A stretch of DNA of 17,728 nucleotides, taken from JBCBJZ01 sp038522635. Lineage in GTDB: Bacteria; Pseudomonadota; Alphaproteobacteria; Rhizobiales; Hyphomicrobiaceae. The notes beneath the pieces were generated by a model. The model did no database searches. It was not told the origin of the DNA and saw nothing but the letters and a program-made list of their open reading frames with translations. Location: NCBI GenBank assembly GCA_038522635.1, contig JBCBJZ010000070.1, positions 1 to 17,728 on the forward strand. The letters run 5' to 3'. Below, piece by piece: positions 1-7,221 of this stretch (position 1 is its first letter; each line of letters opens with the position of its first letter). The translations under genes were made by a program, and so were the position numbers.

Positions 1-72
1 TACGCCCTTGCCATGCAGAGTGATTTCGCGACGGACCGTAGTCTGCCGTGCCCCGAGCAGCCGATTAGACAT
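1..72 (-). CDS. lpxC: LpxC, UDP-3-O-acyl-GlcNAc deacetylase (N-terminal fragment, cut by window edge)
   Basis: Only the first 24 codons are in the window, read leftward from an ATG at 72-70. They translate as MSNRLLGARQ followed by TTVRREITLHGKGV. The RQTT-V-x-R-x-I-x-L-x-G-x-GV pattern is the conserved start of LpxC, the zinc deacetylase that commits UDP-3-O-acyl-GlcNAc to lipid A synthesis in the cytoplasm. A GAGGGA ribosome binding site lies at 83-88, 10 nt before the ATG. lpxC follows ftsZ in many proteobacterial dcw clusters, which supports the call. The zinc-binding and catalytic residues lie outside the window, so completeness cannot be judged. It is separated from ftsZ by 328 bp and so probably has its own promoter. 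Confidence 0.88.
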   Translation of the reverse strand, partial: MSNRLLGARQTTVRREITLHGKGV

Positions 73-400
73 TGTAGCGCCGTCCCTCGATCCCCATTAC
101 GGCTTGCAAACGGTGATTGACCCTCACCCCCGAGGATCAGACCGACTGTGGCTTGCAAGCCCCCCTTAGTGCTCGTTGGTCACGTGGACCGTTGAAATGG
201 GCCAATTGCGGCCGTGCGGGTCGACTTATTCTTTGCCAACTCTCACCACGACGCCGACTCATTCCTGAGCGTTGATAGGACGATACAAGCATTGTCGGGC
301 TGGGGACAAATCACACATTTTTTCGATCTGTTACCTTTCACCCGTGATCTATTCACAATGCGCAAAGCGCCCCGCATTTTCCTGGACATTGCACTGCGAA
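73..400. other. Non-coding region between ftsZ and lpxC
   Basis: No convincing gene is present in these 328 bases. Read on the minus strand, it is the 3' flank of ftsZ and the 5' flank of lpxC. It holds a perfect 12-bp palindrome at 150-161 with a partial copy at 101-109. It also has a TTGTC-N8-GACAA dyad at 292-309 and an inverted repeat AATGCG-N10-CGCATT at 357-378. The last has no T-run on the minus strand, so it is only a weak terminator candidate for ftsZ. Two GANTC sites, the CcrM methylation target in alphaproteobacteria, occur at 256-260 and at 398-402, the latter over the ftsZ stop. A promoter for lpxC is expected here, but no clear -35/-10 pair can be named by eye. Confidence 0.6.
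101..161. repeat. Palindrome GGCTTGCAAGCC with an upstream-copy half repeat
   Basis: Positions 150-161 form a perfect 12-bp palindrome, GGCTTGCAAGCC. Its first nine bases recur at 101-109, offset by 49 bp. Both lie within 90 bp upstream of the lpxC start codon (on the minus strand), where a repressor or activator site would be expected. The binding function is inferred from symmetry and position only. Confidence 0.4.
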
Positions 401-2362
401 TCACCTGCGTCCGCTGTTGAAAAACACCGGCAGTTCAGCGTCTTGAGCGCTGCGTTCGGATGCGGCCTGGAGGGGCTCCTCCGACACCTCCATGCCGCTA
501 GATGAGCGGTTGTTCTCGTCTGAAGGAAGACTGTTGGCAGTCTGTGGAGAAGATGGGGATGATTGACCGGTCATCGCTTCCTGTTGAGGCCCTGCAGAGG
601 CTTGCGCGCGCTTGCCCGTGAAGCGTCCGAAGAACGAAGACCGCTTTGCGGGTGCCTCGGCAACGGGGGCTGCCGATTGCGTTTGATCTGTGCTTTTTTC
701 GCCACGTTGACTTTCGGTGGCCGTCGCGGTGGCTGCCGCGTTCGCGCGATAGGCCCGTTGTCCGACCGTGGGGAAAGCATCGATCGGCGGCATGGCGGCC
801 GCGCGGCGCACCTCTTCAGGCGGTGCAGGCTCGAACGCCGGAGCGCTCATGGCAGGCGTTGCGGGAGCTGTGGCATGGGGCGCAGGTGAATGCACAAGAT
901 TCGCAGGTGCGCTGGATGCGGGCGTTGCGGTTGAGCCGGCAGTGCTGGGCCGGCGTTCTTCGATCATCACATCGTTGGGTGCGCGCCACGCCGGTGCGGC
1001 TGCGGCCTCATGGGCATCGTGCGGGCTGGCCGCAACGGGCGGCGCTGCGGGCGCAACGGGGGCCGGCTGCGGTTGGGCGGGGCTGGTCGCAACCGGCTGA
1101 GCGGGCGTTGAACCATGGGCAGTCCAAGCCTCGTGAGCGGGCGCGTTGGGAGCGGCAACAGCGGCGGCGGCAGCCAAAGGCGCTGCTTCGTGCGGTGGTG
1201 CAAGTGGCGCTTGGGGGCCGCGTGCAGGCTCAAACGCTTCTGACGGCGCGTTCTCCGCTGCAACCGGCGGGGTTGCGTCTTGCGCAGCCGAAAACGGCGC
1301 TTCAGCCGGCGGTGCGACCGCCGCCGCCGCCGCCGGTGCTGTCAAACGATGTTCAGGCCAAGCCGGGGTCGCCGATGGCACGAGCGCTTGGCGCGCGTCC
1401 GGATCCACGCCCGCCGCCACGATCGCCACGCGGACCGTATCGCCCAGGCTCGGATCGAATGCCGCACCGACGATGATGTTGGCGTCGCTCTCGACCTCTT
1501 CGCGCACGCGGGTTGCGGCTTCGTCGACTTCGAAGAGCGTCATGTCGGGGCCGCCGATGATCGACAACAGCAGCCCGCGTGCGTTCTTCAGGGAGGCGTC
1601 ATCAAGCAGCGGGTTGGCGATCGCTTCTTCCGCTGCGACCACCGCGCGGCGCTCGCCGCTTGCTTCGCCCGTGCCCATCATGGCCGCGCCCATGTTCGCC
1701 ATCACCGTGCGCACGTCCGCAAAGTCGAGGTTGATCAAGCCCTCCTTGACGATCAGATCGGTGATGCAGGAAACGCCCGCGTAGAGCACCTGATCGGCGA
1801 GCTGGAACGCTTCGGCAAAGGTCGTGCGGTCGTTGGCGATCCGGAACAAGTTTTGGTTCGGGATGACGAGCAACGTATCGACGTACTTGCGCAGCTCGAC
1901 GATGCCAGCGTCAGCGACGCGCCGCCGTGGCGTCCCCTCGAATTGGAACGGCAGCGTCACCACGCCCACGGTGAGGATGCCCATGTCGCGGGATGTCCGC
2001 GCGATCACACTCGCGGCGCCCGTGCCGGTGCCACCGCCCATGCCGCAAGCGACGAACAGCATGTGCGAGCCTGAAAGCTGCGCGCGAATATCATCGATCG
2101 CTTCTTCAGCCGCCGCCTCGCCGATTTCGGGCTTGGAGCCTGCGCCCAACCCTTCGGTGAGGTTGATGCCCAATTGGAGGCGCTGTTCAGCACTCGAAGC
2201 GTTCAACGCCTGCGCATCGGTGTTCGCGGCGACGAACTCGACGCCATCGAGGCCCAGCGTGATCATGTTGTTGATGGCGTTGCCGCCCGCGCCCCCGACG
2301 CCCATAACCGTGATCCGGGGTTTCAGGTCCGTCAGCTTCGGCAGTTCCAACTTCAGGCTCAT
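401..2362 (-). CDS. ftsZ: FtsZ, tubulin-like cell division GTPase with very long linker
   Basis: FtsZ polymerises at midcell with GTP to form the Z-ring. The GTPase core spans about residues 12-320. It has GVGGAGGNAINN at 21-32, the tubulin signature GGGTGTG at 109-115, and the T7 synergy loop NLDFAD at 211-216, with D213 and D216 able to complete the active site of the neighbouring subunit. At 653 residues it is much longer than E. coli FtsZ (383). The excess is a Pro/Ala-rich linker from about 325 to 640, with islands at 524-540 (MPPIDAFPTVGQ) and 573-585 (KRSSFFGRFTGKR) resembling alphaproteobacterial FtsZ. The C-terminal peptide ELPVFFNSGRR (643-653) occupies the place of the FtsA-binding tail but differs from the common IPAFLRR form. 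ATG start with GGAG at 2368-2371, 5 nt away. It lies 160 bp downstream of ftsA. Confidence 0.98.
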   Translation of the reverse strand: MSLKLELPKLTDLKPRITVMGVGGAGGNAINNMITLGLDGVEFVAANTDAQALNASSAEQRLQLGINLTEGLGAGSKPEIGEAAAEEAIDDIRAQLSGSHMLFVACGMGGGTGTGAASVIARTSRDMGILTVGVVTLPFQFEGTPRRRVADAGIVELRKYVDTLLVIPNQNLFRIANDRTTFAEAFQLADQVLYAGVSCITDLIVKEGLINLDFADVRTVMANMGAAMMGTGEASGERRAVVAAEEAIANPLLDDASLKNARGLLLSIIGGPDMTLFEVDEAATRVREEVESDANIIVGAAFDPSLGDTVRVAIVAAGVDPDARQALVPSATPAWPEHRLTAPAAAAAVAPPAEAPFSAAQDATPPVAAENAPSEAFEPARGPQAPLAPPHEAAPLAAAAAVAAPNAPAHEAWTAHGSTPAQPVATSPAQPQPAPVAPAAPPVAASPHDAHEAAAAPAWRAPNDVMIEERRPSTAGSTATPASSAPANLVHSPAPHATAPATPAMSAPAFEPAPPEEVRRAAAMPPIDAFPTVGQRAYRANAAATATATESQRGEKSTDQTQSAAPVAEAPAKRSSFFGRFTGKRAQASAGPQQEAMTGQSSPSSPQTANSLPSDENNRSSSGMEVSEEPLQAASERSAQDAELPVFFNSGRR

Positions 2363-2393
2363 AACGGCTCCGCAAGCTTTCGATCCGCGCGAG

Positions 2394-2423
2394 GCGGGTC
2401 TTACATTGATCAGCGAGACCCAC
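2394..2423 (-). repeat. Inverted repeat in the ftsA-ftsZ gap
   Basis: On the minus strand GTGGGTCT and AGACCCGC can pair over 8 bp, including one T-G wobble, around a 14-nt loop (2402-2415). The structure would sit in the ftsZ leader, starting about 30 nt upstream of the ATG. It has no T-run, so a role in mRNA stability or ftsZ translation is more likely than termination. It may also be chance in GC-rich DNA. Confidence 0.3.
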
Positions 2424-2522
2424 GCTCAACCGGGCGTGAGGGCCTCCTCCCCAAACGGTATCGAAACGCAAAACTTCAGGTTCCGTCCGCGCGCCACCTG
2501 CGGCAGCGGCCGAACGGAAACG

Positions 2523-3824
2523 TCAAAAGCCACCGCGCAGCCACTGCCCGACGCGGCCGAATGAGCCGGTGCCGGTGCCGAGCGTATCGCGCTGCGTGTG
2601 GGTCATGATGGCGATGGCGGGATCGGCAAGGGCGTGCGCCATGCCAGCCACCGTGGATAACGTTGCTGAGCACACGCTATCGGGCATGCCGACGGCCATG
2701 TTCGGACGTGCAACGCGTACCGGGCGCTGCAGCGCTTCGGCGGCACAAGGGCCAAGCCCCACCATCTGTGCGGCCCCGCCGGTGAGCACCACCGGTGCGT
2801 TGGGGGCGAGGCCGATGTCGGCGCGAGCGATGCGTTCGCCGATCATGCCCATCAGGTCGGCCACGCGCGGTCGGATGATGTCGCGCAACTGAGCGCGGGT
2901 GATGAAGTGCCCATCGTCGAGCTCCTGCGCCCCGTCGTGCGTATCGTGCGCGCGTGCTGCCAGCGGATAGGAGATGGTCTCGCGCTCATCGGAGGCCGCA
3001 GCCGCGAGGTTGGCGTAGAGCGTTTTGATCCGTTCCGCATCGCCGACCGGCGTGCCAAGCGCGCGGGCGATATCGAAGGTCAAGTGGTTGCCGCCCACCG
3101 ACACGCCATCGACGTGCAGGAAGTGATCATCGGCGAAAAGCGCGATCCCCGTGCTGCCACCGCCGATGTCGACGCAGGCCGCGCCGCGCAACCTTTCATC
3201 GCGCGTCAACGTCGCAAGGCCGCTTGCAAAGGCGGAGACGATCAAGCCCGACACGGTCAGGTCGCAGCGTTCCACCAGCGCGATCAGGTTGCGCAACGGC
3301 CCCTCGTCGGCCGTTACGGTGTGCAGTTCAAGCCCAAGGATACGGCCCGCAAGACCGCGCGCGTCAGGGATGCCATCGGTGCCATCAAGGCTCTGCGCGC
3401 ATGCGTTCATGTGCACCAGAATGCGGCCATCGCGTTCGGCGAAGTGACGCCCGCCAACCATCACGCGCTCCACATCCTCGTCGCGGACCACGCGCCCTTC
3501 GACATCGGCATGGGCGAGGAAGGCAGACGATTTCAGCCGCCCACAGGCAACCGCGATGTTGATCGTCTCAAGTTGTACGCCGGCCACCCGTTCAGCCTGC
3601 GAGATCGCCGCACGGGTCGCCAACTCGGCTTCATCGATGTCGACGATCACGCCGGCCTTGATGCCGCGGGCGCGTTGGTGGCCGAGGCCCAGCACTTGCG
3701 GACGCATCGCTTCATCGCGGGCGATGATCATGCAGATGATCTTGGAGGTGCCAACGTCGAGCAGGCCCACCGGTTTCTGCGTGGCTGAGGCTTGGCTGGA
3801 CAAAAGCGAAGTTAAGCGGGTCAT
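2523..3824 (-). CDS. ftsA: FtsA, actin-like Z-ring membrane anchor
   Basis: FtsA tethers FtsZ to the inner membrane and recruits late divisome proteins. The 433-residue product shows the actin-fold phosphate-1 loop LLDVGTSK (21-28), the phosphate-2 motif VDIGGGSTG (218-226) and the adenosine motif VVLTGGAAQ (345-353). The SHS2/1C domain fills about 95-180. It ends in SFGRVGQWLRGGF (421-433), a typical amphipathic membrane-targeting helix. The open frame extends to 3935, but that stretch overlaps ftsQ and does not look like FtsA. The ATG at 3824 is chosen because AGGAG at 3836-3840 precedes it and MTRLTSLLSS leads directly into the conserved domain. The start lies 7 nt beyond the ftsQ stop, so the two are probably translated together. 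Confidence 0.97.
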   Translation of the reverse strand: MTRLTSLLSSQASATQKPVGLLDVGTSKIICMIIARDEAMRPQVLGLGHQRARGIKAGVIVDIDEAELATRAAISQAERVAGVQLETINIAVACGRLKSSAFLAHADVEGRVVRDEDVERVMVGGRHFAERDGRILVHMNACAQSLDGTDGIPDARGLAGRILGLELHTVTADEGPLRNLIALVERCDLTVSGLIVSAFASGLATLTRDERLRGAACVDIGGGSTGIALFADDHFLHVDGVSVGGNHLTFDIARALGTPVGDAERIKTLYANLAAAASDERETISYPLAARAHDTHDGAQELDDGHFITRAQLRDIIRPRVADLMGMIGERIARADIGLAPNAPVVLTGGAAQMVGLGPCAAEALQRPVRVARPNMAVGMPDSVCSATLSTVAGMAHALADPAIAIMTHTQRDTLGTGTGSFGRVGQWLRGGF

Positions 3825-3831
3825 CGCGGGC

Positions 3832-4860
3832 TCAACTCCTGCGCCGTTGCGGGCTGGCGGGCACCGCGGTGCTGCGCGGCTCAGCCGGTGCGACGCGTGG
3901 CGTTGCATAAAGGCGCGCACCAAACCGCAGATCAACAGCGGCCAACGAGCGTGCGTTGAGCTTGTGGGTGGCGTGCAGCGCGGCCAACCGTTGCAAGGCG
4001 GCCTGCGGGTCAGCGGCGGGCAGTTTTACGCGCAAGCCCGACGTCAACACCAGATCCCAGCGGCGCGCATCACGGCGGATCAAGCGACGAACCGGCAGGC
4101 CGGAACGCTGGGCCTGCGCGCGCAGCGCAAGCGCTTGCGACAAACGATGGTCAGCCGCCCGACCGCTCAACATCAACGCACCATCAGGGGGGCGTGCGAT
4201 CAGCGGCAACCGCGCGCCATGCACATCCAACAGCACAGCACCGCGCGGCGTCTGCCATAAGGCCACGGGCCTGCGTTCCGTGATCGCGATGTCGAGCGCG
4301 TTGGGCCACACCCGCGACAGGCTGGCGGTCTCGACCCATGGCAGCGTGCTTAACCGGTTGGCGAGGTCGCGAAACGAGAGCGTGAAGAGCGTGTCGGTGG
4401 GCTGGATGTCCAGTGCTGCGAAGACGTCCTTGGCGCGCGTGTGCTGATGGCCGCGCAGACCCACTTGCGTGACGCCGAGGCCTAGGCTGCGCACCACCGT
4501 CTCAGGTGACGGCGCGAAGGGTGCGCGCGCGTAGATCGCCAAGGTGGCAGAAGTGGTGCCGACCAGCACGATGGCGGCGGCGATGCTCGTGAACGTATGT
4601 GCGCCGGAGCGAGGCTTCGTCAGCGCTTCGACGTGCTCAGGGCGCGCGGCTGCCGACGGATCGAGCGTCTCAAGAGGCGTGGTGCCGCGCTCCAACGTTG
4701 GTCCGGACGCCGGTGCGCGAAGGCCTGCAAATGGGTCCAAACGCGGCCCCGAAGCCTGCGCGCGCCGCAAAAACCGCGGCAGCGCGAACGGCTGGGCGGC
4801 ATCAGCGGTGGCCGGCGAAGGTTCAGCCTGTGCTGCAGCGGTTGGACGGTCTTGCGACAA
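3832..4860 (-). CDS. ftsQ: FtsQ, POTRA-domain divisome protein
   Basis: FtsQ is a single-pass inner membrane protein that links early and late divisome proteins through FtsB/FtsL. The 342-residue product has a Pro/Ala-rich cytoplasmic N-terminus (1-88), one membrane segment at about 91-113, a POTRA domain at about 130-197, and the FtsQ/DivIB beta domain to about residue 320. The family hallmark LPWVETASLSRVWPNAL is at 173-189, followed by ITERRPVALW (193-202). There is no in-frame ATG upstream of the core, so the start is TTG at 4860, with GGAG at 4872-4875. A start at a slightly later GTG or TTG remains possible because the N-terminus is poorly conserved. It is preceded by a 192-bp gap after ddl, which may hold a promoter for ftsQAZ. 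Confidence 0.94.
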   Translation of the reverse strand: MSQDRPTAAAQAEPSPATADAAQPFALPRFLRRAQASGPRLDPFAGLRAPASGPTLERGTTPLETLDPSAAARPEHVEALTKPRSGAHTFTSIAAAIVLVGTTSATLAIYARAPFAPSPETVVRSLGLGVTQVGLRGHQHTRAKDVFAALDIQPTDTLFTLSFRDLANRLSTLPWVETASLSRVWPNALDIAITERRPVALWQTPRGAVLLDVHGARLPLIARPPDGALMLSGRAADHRLSQALALRAQAQRSGLPVRRLIRRDARRWDLVLTSGLRVKLPAADPQAALQRLAALHATHKLNARSLAAVDLRFGARLYATPRVAPAEPRSTAVPASPQRRRS

Positions 4861-4871
4861 CGGACACGGGG

Positions 4872-4875
4872 CTCC
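4872..4875 (-). promoter_or_regulatory. Ribosome binding site for the ftsQ TTG start
   Basis: GGAG on the minus strand, 11 nt from the TTG at 4860-4858. This spacing equals that of AGGAG before ftsA. It is the main sequence support for the TTG start, since no ATG is available. Confidence 0.45.
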
Positions 4876-5052
4876 GGTTGAAACTCACCGGTCTGCAAGC
4901 CGTCCGCATTCGATATCCGACACCCGATGGGGCGTGCGCCGACGCGGGATGGCTTACAGGCCGTTACCCGCAATCTCGCTTTGGAACGGTAAATAATCAG
5001 TGAAGGCGTTCGCAAAACGGCCAACCGCGGCGTTAACCGTCCGGCCTCGCCG

Positions 5053-6030
5053 TCAACGATCGAGGCTTGCGTCTTCTACCATCCACGCGACCAACGCGGA
5101 AAACGTCATGCCCGCGTGGGCCGCCTGCTCGGGGACAAGCGACGTCGGTGTCATGCCGGGCTGCGTGTTGATCTCGAGGAAGGCGAGCGTGCCGGTCGCA
5201 TCATCGTAGCGGAAATCGGACCGGGTGACGCCGCGGCAACGCAAGGCGCGGTGCGCTTCCAGCGTTGCGGCTTGGATGGCGGCGGTGACGGCATCGGGGA
5301 TCTCGGCGGGCAGGATATGCACCGAACCGCCAGGTGCATATTTGGCTTCGTAGTCGTAGAAGGCGAGGCCGTCGGCGGGGCGGATGTCGATGATGCCGGT
5401 CGCCGTGTCGCCGATGCAGGCGCACGTCAATTCGCGGCCAGCAACGAACTTCTCAGCCATCACCAGGCCGTTGTAGGTGAGCACATCAGCGATTGCGTCC
5501 GGCGGACGGTTTGCGCCCGCTTCCACGATCACCACGCCGACGCTTGACCCTTCGGCGACCGGTTTGATCACGTAGGGCGGTTCCATCGCGTGTGTGCGCA
5601 ACGCCTCATCGCGGGTAAGCAGGCGGCTCGGCGCAAAAGGTATCGCGCTGTCACGCAGGATCAGCTTGGTGAGCTCTTTGTTGATCGCGAGGCTGGACGC
5701 GTGCACGCCTGAATGCGTGTAGGGGATGCCCATCGTCTCCAGCAGACCTTGGATGCAGCCATCTTCACCGTAGCGGCCGTGCAGCGCGTTGAAGCAGACA
5801 TCCGGGGCCACCTCGCGTAGGCGCGTGGCGATGTCTCGATCGACGTCGATGGTGGTGACGCGGTAGCCCGCCTCTTCAAGGCCGCGTGCGCAATCGCGTC
5901 CAGTGCTTAGAGACACATCGCGTTCGGCGGAGAGCCCGCCCATGAGCACGGCCACATGCTTGCGCGCGGCATCTGCGGCACTGTCCTGGCTTGCAGGGGC
6001 GGCTCGGTCCGCTGAGGTTTCGCCGGTCAA
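5053..6030 (-). CDS. ddl: D-alanine--D-alanine ligase
   Basis: Ddl joins two D-alanines using ATP, giving the dipeptide that MurF adds to the UDP-MurNAc tripeptide. The ATP-grasp ligase motifs are in order: GGLSAERDVSLSTG (31-44), ALHGRYGEDG (82-91), GIPYTHSGVHAS with the following INKELTK (101-122), VIKPVAEGSSVGV (154-166), and the metal-binding EINTQPGMTPTS (286-297, N288). Length 325 is near the family norm of about 306, plus a 24-residue N-terminal extension. The start is TTG at 6030, backed by AAAGGA at 6038-6043 with 7-nt spacing. A GTG at codon 26 would give a shorter, E. coli-like N-terminus and is the alternative. It stands in its own 192-bp-flanked slot between murB and ftsQ, the usual alphaproteobacterial position. 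Confidence 0.97.
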   Translation of the reverse strand: MTGETSADRAAPASQDSAADAARKHVAVLMGGLSAERDVSLSTGRDCARGLEEAGYRVTTIDVDRDIATRLREVAPDVCFNALHGRYGEDGCIQGLLETMGIPYTHSGVHASSLAINKELTKLILRDSAIPFAPSRLLTRDEALRTHAMEPPYVIKPVAEGSSVGVVIVEAGANRPPDAIADVLTYNGLVMAEKFVAGRELTCACIGDTATGIIDIRPADGLAFYDYEAKYAPGGSVHILPAEIPDAVTAAIQAATLEAHRALRCRGVTRSDFRYDDATGTLAFLEINTQPGMTPTSLVPEQAAHAGMTFSALVAWMVEDASLDR

Positions 6031-6037
6031 GGGCGCG

Positions 6038-6043
6038 TCCTTT
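6038..6043 (-). promoter_or_regulatory. Ribosome binding site for the ddl TTG start
   Basis: AAAGGA on the minus strand, 7 nt from TTG 6030-6028. An ATG at 6046 is in a different frame, so this site favours the TTG initiation codon for ddl. Confidence 0.6.
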
Positions 6044-6135
6044 CATCCGGTGAAGGGGTCGGTTATGGCGCGCGTTCCATCTGCGCGCCGAGGCGGTTTA
6101 CGCAATATCCGCGCCCGTCGCTCTTGAAAGGCGTG

Positions 6136-6200
6136 AACGCGGTGCAACGCTGGCCTTCAAGCGGCCCGGGTTGAGCGCGCGACGGTCACAACGCGGTGCA
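6136..6200. repeat. 11-bp direct repeat in the murB-ddl gap
   Basis: AACGCGGTGCA occurs at 6136-6146 and 6190-6200, 54 bp apart, inside the 192-bp gap between murB and ddl. The copies are identical and in the same orientation. It may be a pair of protein-binding sites or chance. Confidence 0.3.
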
Positions 6201-6222
6201 GCCGCCGCTCGGCAGACCAGCC

Positions 6223-7221
6223 CTACGCGTCTTCGAGCGCCACCACGGCATCGGCGCCGGGTTCACCAAGCCGAATGATCTCCCACTGCAGCGTGATCCC
6301 GCTATCCGCTTTCACCCGCGCGCGCACCGTTTCTCCGAGCCGCTCGATGTCCGAGGCTGTCGCATCGCCGGTGTTGATGAGAAAGTTGCAGTGCTTTTCA
6401 GACACCATCGCGCCGCCGACCTTCAAACCGCGGCAACCGCTCGCGTCGACAAGTTTCCAAGCACTATGGCCCGGCGGGTTCTTGAACGTTGAGCCCCCGG
6501 TGCGGTCCTTGATCGGTTGGTGCTCCTCGCGGTAGCGCGCGACCTCGTCCATGGCCTCCAGGATGTCGGCCGGATCGCCGGGCGTGCCGCGGAAGGTCGC
6601 CTGCGTAAAGATCCAATCGCTGGAGATGCCGCAGTGGCGGTAGGTGAAACCCATGTCAGCGAGGCTGAGCTCATGGATCGTCCCGCTTCGATCAACCGCG
6701 CGCGCCGCCGTCAGCACATCCTTGGTCTCAGTCCCGTGGGCGCCAGCGTTCATCCGCAGCGCACCGCCGATCGAGCCGGGGATGCCCCGGTAGAACGCCA
6801 GGCCGGCGATGCCGGCATCGGCCGCAGCGCGCGCCACTTTGACGTCCGGCAGCGCTGTACCGACGCTGAGCGTGGTCGCATCATGCACGTGTACATCGGC
6901 AAAGCCGCGGCCCAGCCGAATGACGACCCCGCGCACACCACCGTCCCGGACCAACAGGTTCGAGCCCAGTCCCACCACTTTCACCGGCACATCTTCTGGC
7001 AGGTGACTGAGGAAATACGCCAGATCCGCTTCGTCTGCGGGCGTGAAAAGCGCATCCACCGGGCCGCCGACGCGAAACCAGGTGACGTCGGCCAGCCGCG
7101 AACCACCGCGTAACCGCCCGCGCAGTTCTGGCATCAGCGCTGCAAGATCGCGCGCTAGGTCCGCGTTGCCATCGCATGCCGATAATGATGGCGGTCCGGA
7201 AGGCTCGTGCGACGTCGTCAT
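6223..7221 (-). CDS. murB: MurB, UDP-N-acetylenolpyruvoylglucosamine reductase
   Basis: MurB is a cytoplasmic flavoprotein that reduces UDP-GlcNAc-enolpyruvate to UDP-MurNAc with NADPH. FAD-binding motifs are clear: TWFRVGGP (47-54), VVGLGSNLLVRDGG (82-95), and GIPGSIGGALRMNAGAHG (146-163). Substrate and catalytic motifs follow: GGSTFKNP with the proton-donor serine (S244), then GLKVGGAMVSEKHCNF (265-280), and the conserved glutamate in QWEIIRLG (E314). Length 332 fits the shorter class of MurB. The ATG at 7221 overlaps the murC stop by 4 bp (ATGA), a sign of translational coupling with murC. It ends in TAG with 192 bp before ddl. Confidence 0.97.
   Translation of the reverse strand: MTTSHEPSGPPSLSACDGNADLARDLAALMPELRGRLRGGSRLADVTWFRVGGPVDALFTPADEADLAYFLSHLPEDVPVKVVGLGSNLLVRDGGVRGVVIRLGRGFADVHVHDATTLSVGTALPDVKVARAAADAGIAGLAFYRGIPGSIGGALRMNAGAHGTETKDVLTAARAVDRSGTIHELSLADMGFTYRHCGISSDWIFTQATFRGTPGDPADILEAMDEVARYREEHQPIKDRTGGSTFKNPPGHSAWKLVDASGCRGLKVGGAMVSEKHCNFLINTGDATASDIERLGETVRARVKADSGITLQWEIIRLGEPGADAVVALEDA

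Noticed and set aside
1280..2074. 264-codon plus-strand open frame inside ftsZ
   Set aside because: It lies antisense to the conserved GTPase core of ftsZ. It is Arg/His/Asp-rich, as GC-rich shadow frames are, and shows no recognisable domain.
2907..3788. 293-codon plus-strand open frame inside ftsA
   Set aside because: Antisense to ftsA with shadow-type composition, and no ribosome binding site or family likeness.
3825..3935. Upstream extension of ftsA by 37 codons
   Set aside because: It would overlap ftsQ coding sequence, is not FtsA-like, and the ATG at 3824 has a proper ribosome binding site.
4997..5042. CtrA-like TTAAC half sites in the ddl-ftsQ gap
   Set aside because: GTTAAC and a GGTTGG-type copy occur, but the full TTAA-N7-TTAA spacing is not met.
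4861..6222. Two gaps of exactly 192 bp (ddl-ftsQ and murB-ddl)
   Set aside because: The two gaps share no visible sequence similarity, so equal length is taken as coincidence.
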